Shown piece by piece: positions 32,201 to 43,900 of a stretch of DNA of 64,000 bases (within the stretch, counting starts at the first letter, position 1; every line of letters begins with the position of its first letter). The position numbers and the translations under genes were made by a program. This DNA is from Chrysaora quinquecirrha. Lineage: Eukaryota; Cnidaria; Scyphozoa; Semaeostomeae; Pelagiidae. The notes under the pieces are model-generated. The model was not told where the DNA came from. It ran no database searches and saw only the letters and a program-made list of their open reading frames with translations. The stretch lies in contig JACTAT010000165.1 in assembly GCA_014526335.1 (NCBI GenBank), positions 193,102 to 257,101 of the forward strand, given 5' to 3'.

Positions 32201-35200
32201 AGCTGACTCGTGGTGTCAGAAGCTTAGTGTGGTCAGGGTTCGAGCCCAGCCACGTTAGCGTCACGGGGAGGGTCGAGGTCTCGATTAGTTAACCTACTCT
32301 CGATTAGTTATCCTAGTGACTGGCGCTAAAACACCATTTCGTCTTCAGAACTAAAGTCTTAGCTTCGCTATGCTAAAAACATAATTCAACTTAGAATTCT
32401 TTGAAAGTTGTTCTTAAAAACCAGCGTAAGGCTCTGGCCAAACGATCAAACATTCTTGGTCAAACATTTGCGATTTGCTTTACAAGCAATGTTTGACCGT
32501 TAAAGCACGTCGCTAAACATTGTTTGACAAGCAAAAATAATCTTAATTCTTTGCACGATGTTTCTGAAAAACATCAGGACTTCTTCTGCTTGCCACAGCC
32601 AAAATATTTTTGGCGAGCAATGTTTTTGCGACGTGGCCAAATGGGACAACAATTCGTTGGACAAGCTTATTCAGATATTTGATCGTGTGGCCAGAACGAA
32701 AATATATAGCATATGACTCACCGAAATTTTTCCCTCTTTTTCTCCTAATTCTGATTCTAATTTTTCCAATTTTTGTTGCAATCTTTCCCGTTCATCAAGA
32801 CGTTTTTCTTTCATAATTTCTTCATATTTTCCGACTTTATCTCTTAATTTCAAAAGTTCGAGATCTTTCTTTTTTACTTCCTCTTGCAACCTTTCCGACC
32901 TGTCTTTTTGCTTCTTTAATTTCTCTTTCAAAGTCCGCACCTAGGAAATCACAAAAAGAAGCGTCTAATCAAGGCTAATGTTCCACGTTGCTCCAAATGA
33001 ACTGGTTTTTTCACACTCCTTTTAAATAAAACAAAACAATTTAAAACAAAATTTCAAAACAAATAGATCTTTTCTAGGGAAGGCTATGATTATGGAAATT
33101 ATACAAAATTTCGAGATAAAGAGTTTTCGATACCGAATCCGTATTAATTATCTAAAATTTTATGAGAGTTCAAAGTTTACGATTATATAAGGGCTTTGAC
33201 CACTTGGGTATAAAAGCCACACCCCCAGTTAAGCCCTGGCCAAACGATCAAATATTGTTGGTCCAACATTTGAGATTTTGTCAAGCAAAATGTTTGACCG
33301 TTTGGCCACGTCCAAAAACATTGCTCGTCCAACATTTCTGTTTTGCGTCAAACAAAAAATGTTTTTGAACCTTTTCAAAAGCATCATGCCACAAATTTTG
33401 TTACTTTTGCTTGTCAAGCAATGTTTTTGGACGTGGCCAAACGGTGAAACATTTGTTGCAACGCAAATTTAAAACGTTGGATCAACAATGTTTGATCGTT
33501 TACACGTTTTTTTTTTATAAGAAACCTAGCTCGGGGCCTAGTTCTAAAAGTTTCTTAATTTTTTGCCAAATTTTAGTTCTAAAAGTTTCTTAACAGTTTC
33601 TTGATTTAATGGAAATGAATTGCAGTAAATCGATAAAAAACGTGAATATAGCAAGCAAATTATTAATATTATTGTATTACAAAGAATTAGCCATGCTGGT
33701 GCGAGAAATCACACGGAAATGCTTGAGAATTGATTACTACGTCCACAAATGTGAAATCAGTATGTTGAAAAACTGGCACAAAAATTTCTCAAGTTTCTTA
33801 ACTTCTTCCTCCTAGTTCTAAAAGTTTCTTAACTTTTCGGGTGTCTAGTTCTAGGTTTCTTATAAACCGGTTTCTTATAAAAAAAAAACGTGTAGTCACA
33901 GTGCCTTACTTTTTAAAAAGTCCTCATAGAATCGGAAACTTTGAACGCATCTAAAAGGAATAGTACAAACGCTAGGACACTGAAACTTTGTTCTTAGTCT
34001 AAGTTTTGGGCTTTATATGACTTCAGCTCATCGAAAACTCGATATCGTGAAATTTTGAAAAATTCAATCCCGGTGACCTTTAGTTGAAAAATGTCTATTC
34101 AGCCACCCTACCTCAGAGTTGTGTTTCTGCAACAACAACGGTAGATCAGCCTCGTCATCATCCAACTTCTTAATGACTTTTTCTTGTATCCTTGACGACC
34201 GCTTCAAGTCACGGTTTTCGATTCGCAGTTGATCAACCTCATTTTGAAGCTCCAAGACGAGGTTCTGAAGGGAATTGATTTTGTTTCGTCTTGCAGATAA
34301 AACTCTCTGGGCAATGACATTGTTGCTACTTTGTGGAGGTCTGGACGAATCTCTCCCTTTCCGATTACCTACAAAATATAGAATGTCTTAACATCAAAAT
34401 CTGAAACTTTTGTTTCACATACATTGAAATAAAAATTGTCATGTATTGAAAGTATAAAATTACAAAATTGCAAAAAACATTGGAAAAATCTTTGGAACAT
34501 CTCTCAGAGTATAAACATCAGAAACAGACCAAATCAATCTCTCATCACAACTTTGAAATACTGCATTCCCTTAAAAGAGAGATTTCACCAAATCGAGCAC
34601 CTGCCCCTGGCTTATTTGATTGAGATTAAAGCATATAATGCCCAGGGGGCACTTGATCAGATTGTGGCTAATGATGTGCTGCTTGTGTTTAAAAAATAGG
34701 TAGGCAGTCTGTCTCTTGCCCGATTGGTTGAACAAAACAAAGACTTCTTTATTGCAAAATAAAAGCTCTGAGATCTTTATCATTTTCATGGACGTGAAAT
34801 TGATAAAGATTTCATCCTTCTTTTGAATTCGACGAGATTTTGTTTTGTATGTTGCATGCAAAAATTAGTGACCGATCAGGTGGGGGACGGACTGCCTTTA
34901 AGATAGAGCAACGGCACAAGGGCATTTTAGTTGGGCCTCATCACAAGAAACACAAAAACTGAAACCCTAACCATAACTGACACACCCAGTGTGCATTTCA
35001 CCTGGCTTACACAAGAGATATATGATCAAGAGTTACAAGTCCATGGAATGCATATGTTTCAGTGGCTTAACTGACATAGGTTATGGTTAGAGTAACTCCT
35101 GAGGGCTCCAGGTATTTGGCAAAGTTGCAGGTCTTGCTCTTGTTGATATGTAAAAAGTGATTTAATAAGCCAAAATTCCACCAGTTAGCAGGTTATAATT

Positions 35201-35937
35201 TACAAAAGGCTTCTTTTCTTGTAACTGGTCAATAATGTCTTAAGAAGGTTGGCTAATTTATTTCTCTTGCTGACTGCATTATTTTTGACTAGATATTGGA
35301 ATAAAATTTCATTGTCAAAAGCCCCCAAGCAAAATATCCCTAAGGGTGCCAAACTATACTGTTGCACCACTGACCTATCAGGGCTGTCAGAAGGAATCTC
35401 ACATTGGGGGGTGAACAACTGAAAAGTATTTGATGATGTAATGATTTTATGACAAAATACTACTGTTTTCCAAATTATTGAGAGTCTCAAGCACCCCAGT
35501 CACCCCACTGCTTCCAACAGACCTGCCTGTTTCATACTCCTAACTCTATAAACAGTAACCATCACAATCAAGAACCTCAACTTTTTGGTTTCCTATGATG
35601 ATCCCATTATTAAACAGCACTTTCGCCAATGAATAAGATGCAGTTAGCTACCTTTCATTCTTTTATGATTACCAGTGGTAGCCTTGGAATAACTACTACC
35701 ATATCCTCTCCTTGCACTGTCCAATGGTTCACTATAAACAGACCCATATCTTGTGCTTGTGAATGACTGGTCCTTTGTCTTGTTCCGACTGCTTTCTAGC
35801 TTTGACGTATCTTCTCTCTCTGAATCCGTCGACGCATCAAAATCATCACCATAAACGTCTTCATCATCGTTTCCGCCGTTTTGGTAAAAGTCTTTCGCGA
35901 ATTTGGCGGTGGCTTTTATTGACTTCGAAATTGGCAT
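27446..35937 (-). CDS. LCA5: Lebercilin (LCA5-family) ciliary coiled-coil protein, 5 exons
   Basis: Ciliary/centrosomal coiled-coil protein of the lebercilin family, linked in vertebrates to intraflagellar transport and photoreceptor function. Exons in transcript order: 35652-35937, 34112-34368, 32722-32940, 30740-30877, 27446-29278. Total 2,733 bp, 910 codons plus stop, every phase consistent, no frameshift. Residues 1-95 are acidic/polar. Exon 2 has RVLSARRNKINSLQNLVLEL, the start of the conserved lebercilin coiled coil, which runs to KELHTQNIYS early in exon 5. Residues about 385-570 form a very charged E/K/R coiled coil ending LLARMKAIDER. FGSYEPTFA and the C-terminal TAVKAIDSFVDDDIEEMVL match the family's C-terminal signatures. 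It is longer than human lebercilin, mainly through exon 5. LCA5L cannot be excluded. Confidence 0.93.
29809..30207. mobile_element. Foldback element with poly-C/CCCGGGG ends
   Basis: The left CCCCGGGGGACTTCCATTG...CTAGACGTGCC is mirrored by the right GGCGGAACGTCTAG...AATGAAGTACCCCCCCCGGG. Inside, ATGGGT words recur at least six times on one strand. It lies in a lebercilin intron. Confidence 0.85.
30208..30655. mobile_element. Foldback element with TTAAACGAG ends
   Basis: It begins GATTAAACGAGAGAAACTGGAT and ends with the inverse ATCCAATTTTTCTCGTTTAAACGG. GGATCGG/CCGATCC words repeat inside. It abuts the preceding foldback element and is related in style to 13021-13341. Confidence 0.75.
30740..30877 (-). 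CDS. LCA5: Lebercilin exon 4 (46 codons)
   Basis: Phase-0 exon encoding a continuous coiled coil, ELEKVVKLSEKVRIREIKER through MQRDLQGKFK. Acceptor CTGTTTTTTAG and donor GTGAAT on the minus strand. Confidence 0.92.
31130..31410. repeat. GAT/ATG-rich trinucleotide microsatellite
   Basis: Imperfect (GAT)n with GGT and AAT interruptions in lebercilin intron 3. Open frames of His/Ser (minus) or Met (plus) runs through it are artefacts. Confidence 0.93.
32176..32340 (+). mobile_element. tRNA-derived SINE-like copy
   Basis: GTGGCATCGTGG resembles an A box and GGTTCGAGCCC (32237-32247) is a B box, followed by GCCACGTTAGCGTCAC, AGGTCTCGATTAGTT and CCTAGTGACTGGCGC. The body matches 38390-38520 and, in part, 42895-43030. 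Confidence 0.7.
32425..32697. mobile_element. Foldback element (CAAACGATCAAACATT family), intron 3 edge
   Basis: Left AAGGCTCTGGCCAAACGATC and right GATCGTGTGGCCAGAAC are inverted copies. It ends about 25 bp from the splice donor of lebercilin exon 3. Confidence 0.75.
32722..32940 (-). CDS. LCA5: Lebercilin exon 3 (73 codons)
   Basis: Phase-0 exon of pure coiled coil, starting VRTLKEKLKKQKDRSERLQE and ending GEKEGKIS. It matches the ALKERL segment of the lebercilin domain. Donor GTGAGT, acceptor CTAG. Confidence 0.93.
33229..33500. mobile_element. Foldback element (CAAACGATCAAACATT family)
   Basis: Starts TTAAGCCCTGGCCAAACGATC and ends AACAATGTTTGATCGTTTA, with dense AACATT/AATGTT words between. 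Its right end runs straight into the next foldback element. Confidence 0.75.
33501..33894. mobile_element. Foldback element, GTTTCTTA subtype
   Basis: Ends ACACGTTTTTTTTTTATAAGAAACC and GGTTTCTTATAAAAAAAAAACGTGT. Every internal copy of the family word is GTTTCTTA or its complement. Confidence 0.85.
34112..34368 (-). CDS. LCA5: Lebercilin exon 2: start of the conserved domain
   Basis: Enters with two bases that complete a glycine codon with exon 1. It encodes NRKGRDSSRPPQSSNNV, then VLSARRNKINSLQNLVLELQ, NEVDQLRIENRDLKR and HNSE. This is the most conserved part of lebercilin. Donor GTAGGG. Confidence 0.94.
34436..35500. other. Lebercilin intron 1, repeats and unassigned open frames
   Basis: Contains an AGTATAAAATTACAAAATTG...ACATCAGAAACAGACCAAA block that recurs near 39660-39750 and 59345-59770. 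It also has two unassigned minus-strand frames (34571-34861, 35200-35490) with similar PLGI-type phrases. They could be decayed copies of one element. I do not recognise them as genes. Confidence 0.4.
35652..35937 (-). CDS. LCA5: Lebercilin exon 1 with start codon
   Basis: ATG at 35937 (GGCAAAATGC context) opens MPISKSIKATAKFAKDF, followed by an acidic and Ser/Tyr-rich N-terminus ending NHKRMK. Phase 1 at the GTAGCT donor joins exon 2 through a glycine codon. Confidence 0.88.
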
Positions 35938-37845
35938 TTTGCCTGACCAGTTTCAAGTTTTAAGAAAACAGCTTTATTCCTCTTACCAAGTTCCTCAATA
36001 CCTTTAGATTTAGAAACCAGGTTCTGATGTTATCAACCAAGCAACGATCCACGACATCTTGGCGAATAGTCAGTACATTCAAATGCAAACTTGATCTCGA
36101 TTTTTAGGCCCGTTTTGCGATTCGTCGTATTGTCGGCTGGGCAGGCATCAAACAGAAGTACTTACTCTTGCTGCTCCAAACTGCTATGTGCGAATCTAAA
36201 TCAATTATGAAGTGCATTAATATATCCTCGGCTTGAACTTGCAAAAATCTTACACATATAACTCTATTTTACGTATGTAAAAGTTTTGAAAACAAATGTT
36301 TTTCACTCTCAAAACGTCGCCATTAGCTGCCCAGTGACTATTTTGAACGGTTTCCATGAATGCGTGCGAAGGAGGCCACAATCGAGCGTTGTTATGACGA
36401 CAAAGAAACAGTTTTTTTTATCACTATGGATATCTAGACTCACTACAAAAGTCGTAGATTCGCTCCCAGCCCCCCACGCAACACAGCCCGCTCATACTAC
36501 GACTTATAATATTTGAGTGTGGAAAAACGGACTGAAATTCGCTGCCTCGATTTCATTATTTTGTTCAGCTGAAGATGTGGCGACCCCCTGACAGAAATCT
36601 CTCTCATCCTTATTTTTGCAGTGTCTTCAACTCGGCAAAGCAAAACAAAATTACAAAAAAGTTTCAGAGCAGAAAGATGCAAAACAAATGAGATCCAGTT
36701 TTGCTTTTCTTCAGTCCCTTTACGGATCTTGAAATCAATAAATATGCAATAGTTTTTTTTCTTCCAGAATTGCTTGTAAGTTTGCCTTCGGTAACGGGCA
36801 GCAAAATGAAACAGACTATACCCTTATTTATTTATAGATACACGAAGCGACGAAGGAATAAAAACAACAAAGTTTCGACCTGTTATTCTCATTAATAAGT
36901 CAAACTTTTATGAAATTCTTACCGCTAACAGAAACTAATTTAAATGAAAAGCCAAAAAACAACAAAATTCTACTTCTGGACCAGTCAGTTCATCAAACAA
37001 ATTTAGAGTTACCATGTTGAACTGGGAACGAAACTGGTCGCCCAGATTCAGACAGTCTCAACCTTCAAATTTGATTCAGCTTTTGTTACTTTCTACCGAA
37101 TCATGGTGAATGTTTGGGAACATTAATTCGTAAATATCTAAATGACTAAACTGAGTGAACTATGAAGGCAATGTTTTAAATATTTCAAGGCAAACCCGCT
37201 TGATCAAAACTGAAAAGTTATCTATCTATCTAGATACCTAGATCGCCGAAAAGCTTTAAATTAAAAGTTGAAAAAGAAATATTGGAAAGCTGAATTATTT
37301 TAATTGAATACTACCGTACCATATAGGTGTCTTTAATTGTTCTGTATTAGCTACTGAAAATGCGGTCAATGAAGCTAAAGAATATTTACTAGAAACTGTT
37401 GCAGATGTTTGCAGGTCTCCAGAGTTCTTCGCAGTTCTTCGGTTCTTCAGGCTGAAAATTCTGTGTTGCCGTGAATTTAAGTCCACACAAAGGAAAGCCA
37501 GAAAAACCTTTCTCTTCCAGCTAAACGCATAAAGCCAACTTTAATTTGCCAAACAAGCACATTTTAGTTGAACAGGAACATTAGAATACTCTTCACCTTT
37601 CCAGTTAAAATTTTGTAATTTATTTGCTGCGGCGCTGGCGTGAAGCTGTGGTAAAGTTTTCCCTCCATTTTCCCGACTGTTATCACGGGGGGTCACAATT
37701 TCAGAAAAATGAACGGAAAATGGCACGTGAACAGCTCGAAATCACTAAATTAGCCAATCATATTGCTCGATTTTGAAATGCTGCTCTCTGATTGGAGCGA
37801 CAAAAAGTTGGCGCCGATGGCCTAAGTAGTCCGGATTTTGAAACA

Positions 37846-37976
37846 GTAATATTATGAGTCGTAGTTTGAGCTGCCGCCATTAACAACAGCAACAACTATT
37901 TTTTGATTTTACATTTTTTTGAATGAATTGAATTGAGGTGAAGGCAGCGAAAACTACGACTCATGTAATAAGTCTA
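37846..37976. mobile_element. MITE-like element with GAGTCGTAGTTT / AAACTACGACTC ends
   Basis: Right end AAACTACGACTCATGTAATAAGTCTA; the left is the decayed inverse. Same family as 12837-12964 and 43036-43171. Confidence 0.7.
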
Positions 37977-38209
37977 ATGGATATCTATCATAATGATAAA
38001 TGGAAAATTTAACACACATTCACTACAGTACACCCCGTTCCCTGATGTTAGGGGCTATTGAAAGCATTAAATTGGTAGTGGCTGTGTCATATGTCATTGT
38101 AAAGTAAAGTAAAGTTGCCGTTTTGAGTCTACTACTAGTATAGGGCTACTCAGTCGATTTTACACTTTACCCCTGGTCTGGATGCATATAGCATATAGCA
38201 GGGTGCAGC

Positions 38210-38395
38210 CACACACGGCGCTCATAACTACCGACCAGGTACCCATTTATTCACCTGGGTAGAGAAAGGCACATTTGTGTTAACAACTTGCCCAAGGTTG
38301 TTATCTCTGCAACACAAGTGTAAAGACCATGGCTCGAACCCACAACATTTTCATTTTGAGTCCAGCACGCTAACCACCGCGCCACAGAGACCATG
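38210..38395 (-). mobile_element. tRNA-derived SINE
   Basis: On the minus strand it reads TGGCGCGGTGGTTAGCGTGC (A-box region), then GGGTTCGAGCC (B box) at tRNA-like spacing. An unrelated body follows (CTTGGGCAAGTTGTTAACAC, CCCAGGTGAATAAATGGGTA). It sits head to head with another SINE-like copy. Confidence 0.82.
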
Positions 38396-38580
38396 GTCTG
38401 GCCATACAGTATGTCATAATTCGGAGTTCGAGTCCTGGCCACGGTAGCGTCACAACCAAGATCAAGGTCTCGATAGCTTATCAACTTCTGAGATCCTAGC
38501 GACTGGCGCCAACCGTCAAGCCAAAGCTACACACGCCACTGGCCCGTTACCGTTTCGAGGCAGCATTGCAACATTGCATT
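38396..38580 (+). mobile_element. tRNA-derived SINE-like copy, second family
   Basis: B-box-like AGTTCGAGTCC (38425-38435), then GCCACGGTAGCGTCAC, AAGGTCTCGATAGCTTATC, GATCCTAGCGACTGGCGCC and GTTTCGAGGCAGCATTGCAAC. The body is shared with 32176-32340 and 42895-43030. Confidence 0.72.
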
Positions 38581-39954
38581 GTTTTTCCTTCTGTTGAGGC
38601 TTTTCCTTGATAGTCCCTTTTAATACTATCCATGAACCGTATGTAAAGAGCCGCAGCCATATTTGAACCAAAAAGGTAAAAAACCAGGATCTGCAAGTTC
38701 TAAAATTGCACTTTTTATGATCGGCGGGCACAAATACGCTTGAACTAACCATAACAATAAAATATGCACCTGCAACGTTGCGGAACACACTGCTAGTTCA
38801 GCAATGAAACCGTCTGCGTCTTGATTTCGAACCCTCGTAATGGATAGGTTCAAACCCTATTATCGCCTAGCTTTCCTCTCTTTATAGTGAAACACTGACA
38901 ATATTTCCAAGTATTTGGGAAAGATTTGAAACTTCATAGGTACTGTACACTGCGAACCCCGAACCCATCTCGATACCTCGAGCGCCCCCCCCCTCCCGTA
39001 AAGTGAGCGAAGTCGACTAAAATCTCGGTGAATAGCAGCGGGTAAGAATGCAGTTTAGGGGTCCCTAGCTATAAATTTTAAATTATCATCAGATGACCAA
39101 CAAAGAAGCAGGAAAAACAATGGAAATCAATGGCATAAACCAACGGATGCAATTCCATGTTAAAAACTAAATCTGAATTCAACTGGAATGCAGAAAATGC
39201 TAGAATGAGACAAAGATTGTTAAAGTCATGAAAAATAAATATGAAGCTATAAGTACCAGAACACTATTTTTTATAAGAAACTTTGGTTAACCAAGTACAC
39301 TCTATACTATACCCCCCGTTTATTCCGATCCCCCGCCAATTAGATCATGACGGTAGTTCCGACTATTTTCCAACCCTCTCGCCTATTCCGACCCCAGCAA
39401 TTAGGCACCTAAGAGTAATAGGGTTTCTTAGGCTTTAACACTTTAAAACATTGTAAAAATTTCTTTAGGAGTTTTCTTAGCTTCCCCAAGAATACAAATC
39501 TTTCAAAACTTATTGAAATTATTCGAGGATAACCGTATGTTACCTACAAGAGTTTCTTGATTTTCACGAAATGGCTTTTGTTGTTTGTTATCGGTGTTTC
39601 ATAAGAGGTTTCATGTGAGAAATTGAGTATATACTTTAAGAAATGGTGATACTTTCTGAGTAGTACAAAATTTCAAAATTGCGAGAAAGAGCGAGAACAT
39701 CTTTGGACTCCTCTGAGTACAGACGTCAGAAACAGACCAAACAAATGACTAAGACGGTATTTATACCCAGATGCGGATCGAAATGCACCAATCAGAAAAG
39801 TAAAGCCAGAATGATATAGTGCAGGATTGATTTGTCATCTGTTGGTGCATTTAGATCCGCATATGGGTAAAAATACCGCCTCAGACAGTTGTTTCGGTGG
39901 TGGGTTTCTATGTTTCTGACTTGCTTGATCTATAGAGTTTTATGATTTCGTATT

Positions 39955-40128
39955 CACCACATAAAGCATTATAACCCACCACAAGTAGTGATTATCCACC
40001 ACAGTACGCAAAAACTGTCCAGTAACCCACCAAGTAGTGATTATCCACCACAGTACGCAGAAACTACCACCACAGTACGCAAATAGTACCACCACAGTAG
40101 TGATTATCCACCACAGTAGTGATTATAG
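39955..40128. repeat. Minisatellite of CCACCACAGTA words
   Basis: Short units combining AGTAGTGATTATCCACCAC and CAGTACGCA(A/G)A occur four to five times in shuffled order. Confidence 0.85.
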
Positions 40129-40827
40129 ATTCGCTAGCGTGTGTTGCATTTCGATCTGCATCTGGGTACAAATACCACCTTAGTCCTTTGTTTCGGTCTG
40201 TTTCTCAATTATATGAACGATAATGAAATTAAAAATAATAATGACAATAATACATTAAAAGGAAAATATCAAAAAACATTATTATAATGACTATGCTTAG
40301 TTTTTACGAAATAGCAAATGAAGCTGACTGCAAAGGTTGATGTATAAATTCACGTGCATTGCATAAAGGCCTAACTGTATGCTATACTTAATGAATAAAT
40401 AAATATGGGTGAGGATGAAAATAAATAAAAGTGGCGTTTTATCCAAATGAAAATAAATAATGTAAAACATGCTTGGTCATAAATTGTCCAATTTTGAAAC
40501 GTTATAAATAACATTGAATTTCAAGGCGTTGTGTACGAGTATAATACAGAAAAAAATGTCCAAATTTAATATAATTCCTTACCCCATTCACGGTTTGTAT
40601 TATATTTTGTTAGTAAAAATTTGCCTTGTAACTGGAACTGTCCGCTGAAAAAATTTGAACACTGGAATTTCGACAAGCGTCCTAAGTCCGATCTAGCCTG
40701 CTATAGGGACGAAGTTCTAGTTTGCTAAGCTAAATGGTAAAAAAATTACAGCTACTCTATGTTTCAACCATTGTTATTTGTTCATTTAAAATTTTCTTCT
40801 TTCATTACTGTATAGATTCTTGAGTAT

Positions 40828-40902
40828 TTAATTTTCTTCAAACTTTACTTCGACCTCTCCATGCTCTCGTGAAGTTGGCGGAATTATCTTCACATAGGAA
40901 TG
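40828..40902 (-). CDS. Fusion enzyme, exon 16 (C-terminus, stop)
   Basis: Acceptor TTTCTTTTTAAG, then 24 codons (HSYVKIIPPTSREHGEVEVK..) and TAA at 40828-40830. Phase 0 fits exon 15 directly. A further small exon in the 2.3-kb intron cannot be excluded. Confidence 0.68.
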   Translation of the reverse strand, partial: HSYVKIIPPTSREHGEVEVKFEEN

Positions 40903-43900
40903 CTTAAAAAGAAACAAAATACACCTTATTTTAATCCATCCTACTGCCATTCAAGACAAAAAGACAACTTTTCGCAAAGAACCACTTTATAAGGAACCTA
41001 CATGCAGAAGGTCGCAAAATTTAAAGAGCCTGTACTACTAAACAAAATCGCCAAGGAACTCTTCCACTTTGAATAATGTTATCAATGCAAACTATAGAGA
41101 ATAGAAAGCTGATTCCATACATTTGCAGTCAAAACTCACATAAGTAGAATGTTACGCATGTATCAAATGTTTTCTTGAATAGTTACCAGCTTTGCTCATG
41201 TACAAATGTCTCTTAATAATAGTCATGGCACTAAATATGCAATTAAAATTAAGGGACTATTCAGGAACTTTTGGTACAAAATTGAATCATAAGATTTCCA
41301 GAAATATAATAAGGAACTTTTGGAACATACCTTGAGCTAGGTATAAAATAAAAAGGTCGTATACATAGATATCTATGGCACTAAAGAAGCCTCAACATAG
41401 TGGACACAGAAAGCGAAATGGGGAATATCGCCCAGGGGGGAGAGGTACTTGACTTCTGTGTGGATAAGGACGTGCCGCCCATGAAACGAAATGCCTTCCC
41501 GTATCTAGACCAAATATCTGAAAATGTCCAAATTTATACCAAAATCTCAAAAATTAACACACAGACCCATAAATGTAGCTACACTAAATTATGCTATTTC
41601 AGTTCGAATCAAGTTTCACACAGAAAAATCGAAAACAAGAAGATTCTGAGAAAGAACTAAGCAATGATACTGATGATGAAGCTTAAAGTAGTCCAACAAC
41701 TTAATGACCTTATATATACCCATCTTCAGAAAATTATGTTTATACCAAATTCATAAAAACGATACCCTTTTGGGCGGCACGTCACCAGTACCCAAAGTTT
41801 ATTAAGTAGCCCCCCCCCCCCGGATAAGTATTGGATTATCTTCCTCCTCATGTTTGAATAACAGTAATCAATAATTACCAAAACATCATTTCAATTTTTC
41901 AAATTGCCTTATCAAATTTCAATACTTGTTTAGAAATCGAAATCGTGTGACCTGCTGATCTAGATTTGGAGAATCCGATGTCAAAAGGATTTCAATAGAT
42001 TTTGGAGACATTCAATATCGGTAAATTAGTACAGAAGGCGTGGATGTTTCTTAATAGGTCTTTTGTATAGAAAACCGACTGAATTCTATTTTGAGTTTTG
42101 ATAGTCTGATGATGGTCTGTTTTGAGTTGTACACGCAGTTTTTTTATAAGCAACTTCCCTCGGGCCTAGTTCAAAAAGTTGCTTATTTTGGACCTCTTAT
42201 GGCCACCTTTTAGTAGCAAAAGTTGCTTAGAAGTTGCTTAATTTTAACTATATTTTTGCCCTAAGAATAGTATAGAGGCTAGAAAAACAGCCAAATTTGG
42301 AGTTATCCTATAGCTTTTTATGCAACATAACGCTAGAACACCTAGTATACAGCAAAGAAATACTATAAATAGCATCAGTCAAGAAGTACCATGTAATTGT
42401 TACCATATAGAGACTTTGTATTGAAAGTTAAACGGAAACCCTTAAGTAACACTCCGTTGATATGCGAGTTTTTGACAAATGAATGGAAATAGCTTCTATG
42501 TTGATCGATCCTCGATTGCTTGCAGTGATATAAAGTATTTGAAATTCAAAATGTTGCTTAGGTTTTTTCCTGTGGTACTATACGTTGCTTAAAATTTTAG
42601 GCCTTCTACATCTTGGTTGCTTATAAGCGGTTGCTTATAAAAAACTGCGTGTACCCGAATTTCTCGTTTCCCATAAAAGTCCTGAAAGTTCAATAAATGA
42701 GAAATCCGATGAAAACAGAACTATGAGTGAATAATTAATTTTTAACAACATTTTATATCTTAAAAGTGAGTCTGCGTGACTTAGCAGTGACCCACAAACT
42801 GGCAAGCTTTGACATGTCCAAATCGTCAGCAAAATTTGCCCGAATGTTTTCAATATTTTGGAAATACTGTGTGACACCCCCCACACCCTCCCAGTAGCTA
42901 CGCCCCTGGGTTCAATGTCTCCATAGCTTATCAACTTACAGTATGAGATCCTATCGACTGGCGCAAACTATCAAGCTGCACACGCCCGTTCTCGTCACCT
43001 TTTCGAGGCACCATTGCAACATGGATGGCAGAGACTAGACTTATTACCTGAGTCCCAGTTATCGCTCATGAGACCGAGGCCAACACTAAAATGAGATTGC
43101 TCAAACTGTAGTTGTAGCGGGGTGTTGGTGTGGTGGAGGAGCGGAAACTAACGACTCAAGCAATAAGTCTAGGCAGAGACGAACCTTCTCATAAAAATGC
43201 GTGTAAAGCAAGTCACCTGTGAAATGGCTTCCGAAAGAAATCTTGATTTGAATATGTTACTGAATCGTATCCATTTTTCATTATTCATAATAACTGATTC
43301 TTCCCCAGTCAGCTCTTTGCCAATTGCTGTTTCGAGTAATTTCTTGCAAAATGTCTTGCTGAGTGGTCCAGTTCTTAAGATATCAACAAATGTTGAGCCA
43401 CAGTAGATTGGCGGGATAACATTCAGGGTCTTTTTTGTGAAGTTTTTTATGATCTATAAGAAAGCCATTAATTAAGCCACGCATTTGCATACACAGTAAA
43501 AAAAAACATCAACAGAGCCAGAAGATCTGCCCCTTTTTCGTACGATCATTGCAAGACAGGGCCTCTTTCAACATAGTAACTAGGGGGGCAAATGCCATTC
43601 TAGGCCAATCTCGAGGTTGTATTTTGAAAAATTTTCTGCCCCCAGACCCCCCTAATTAGGAACATCTCTGAGGCCCTGTACGCCGTCGGCGCATTAACAG
43701 CCAGCTGCAGCATCAGTGTAACTTGTACGGTATAAATTCTTAATTGAAGTACAGATGCCCCCTTGCTATTTCTCCAGCTCTGCGCGACTGGTTGTGCATG
43801 AATTCCCGACAAAAAGACTAAGAGGAGAATTAACTTGCTAAGACTGGGCTCACACTGTGAAAACTTGGATAACTGAAATTACAGCGGTTGAAAGCCCTCC

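Larger units (their letters stand above)
35938..40827. other. Intergenic region between lebercilin and the fusion-enzyme gene
   Basis: No gene recognised over 4.9 kb. It contains the lebercilin 5' flank, MITE-like elements (36431-36513 degenerate, 37846-37976), two SINE-like copies (38210-38395, 38396-38580), a minisatellite (39955-40128) and inverted GGTATTTATACCCAGATGCGG-type sequence near 39745-39890. Confidence 0.6.

Noticed and set aside
35200..35490. 96-codon minus-strand frame in lebercilin intron 1
   Set aside because: No recognisable domain, no matching splice partners, and a similar phrase nearby (34571-34861) suggests a decayed repeat.
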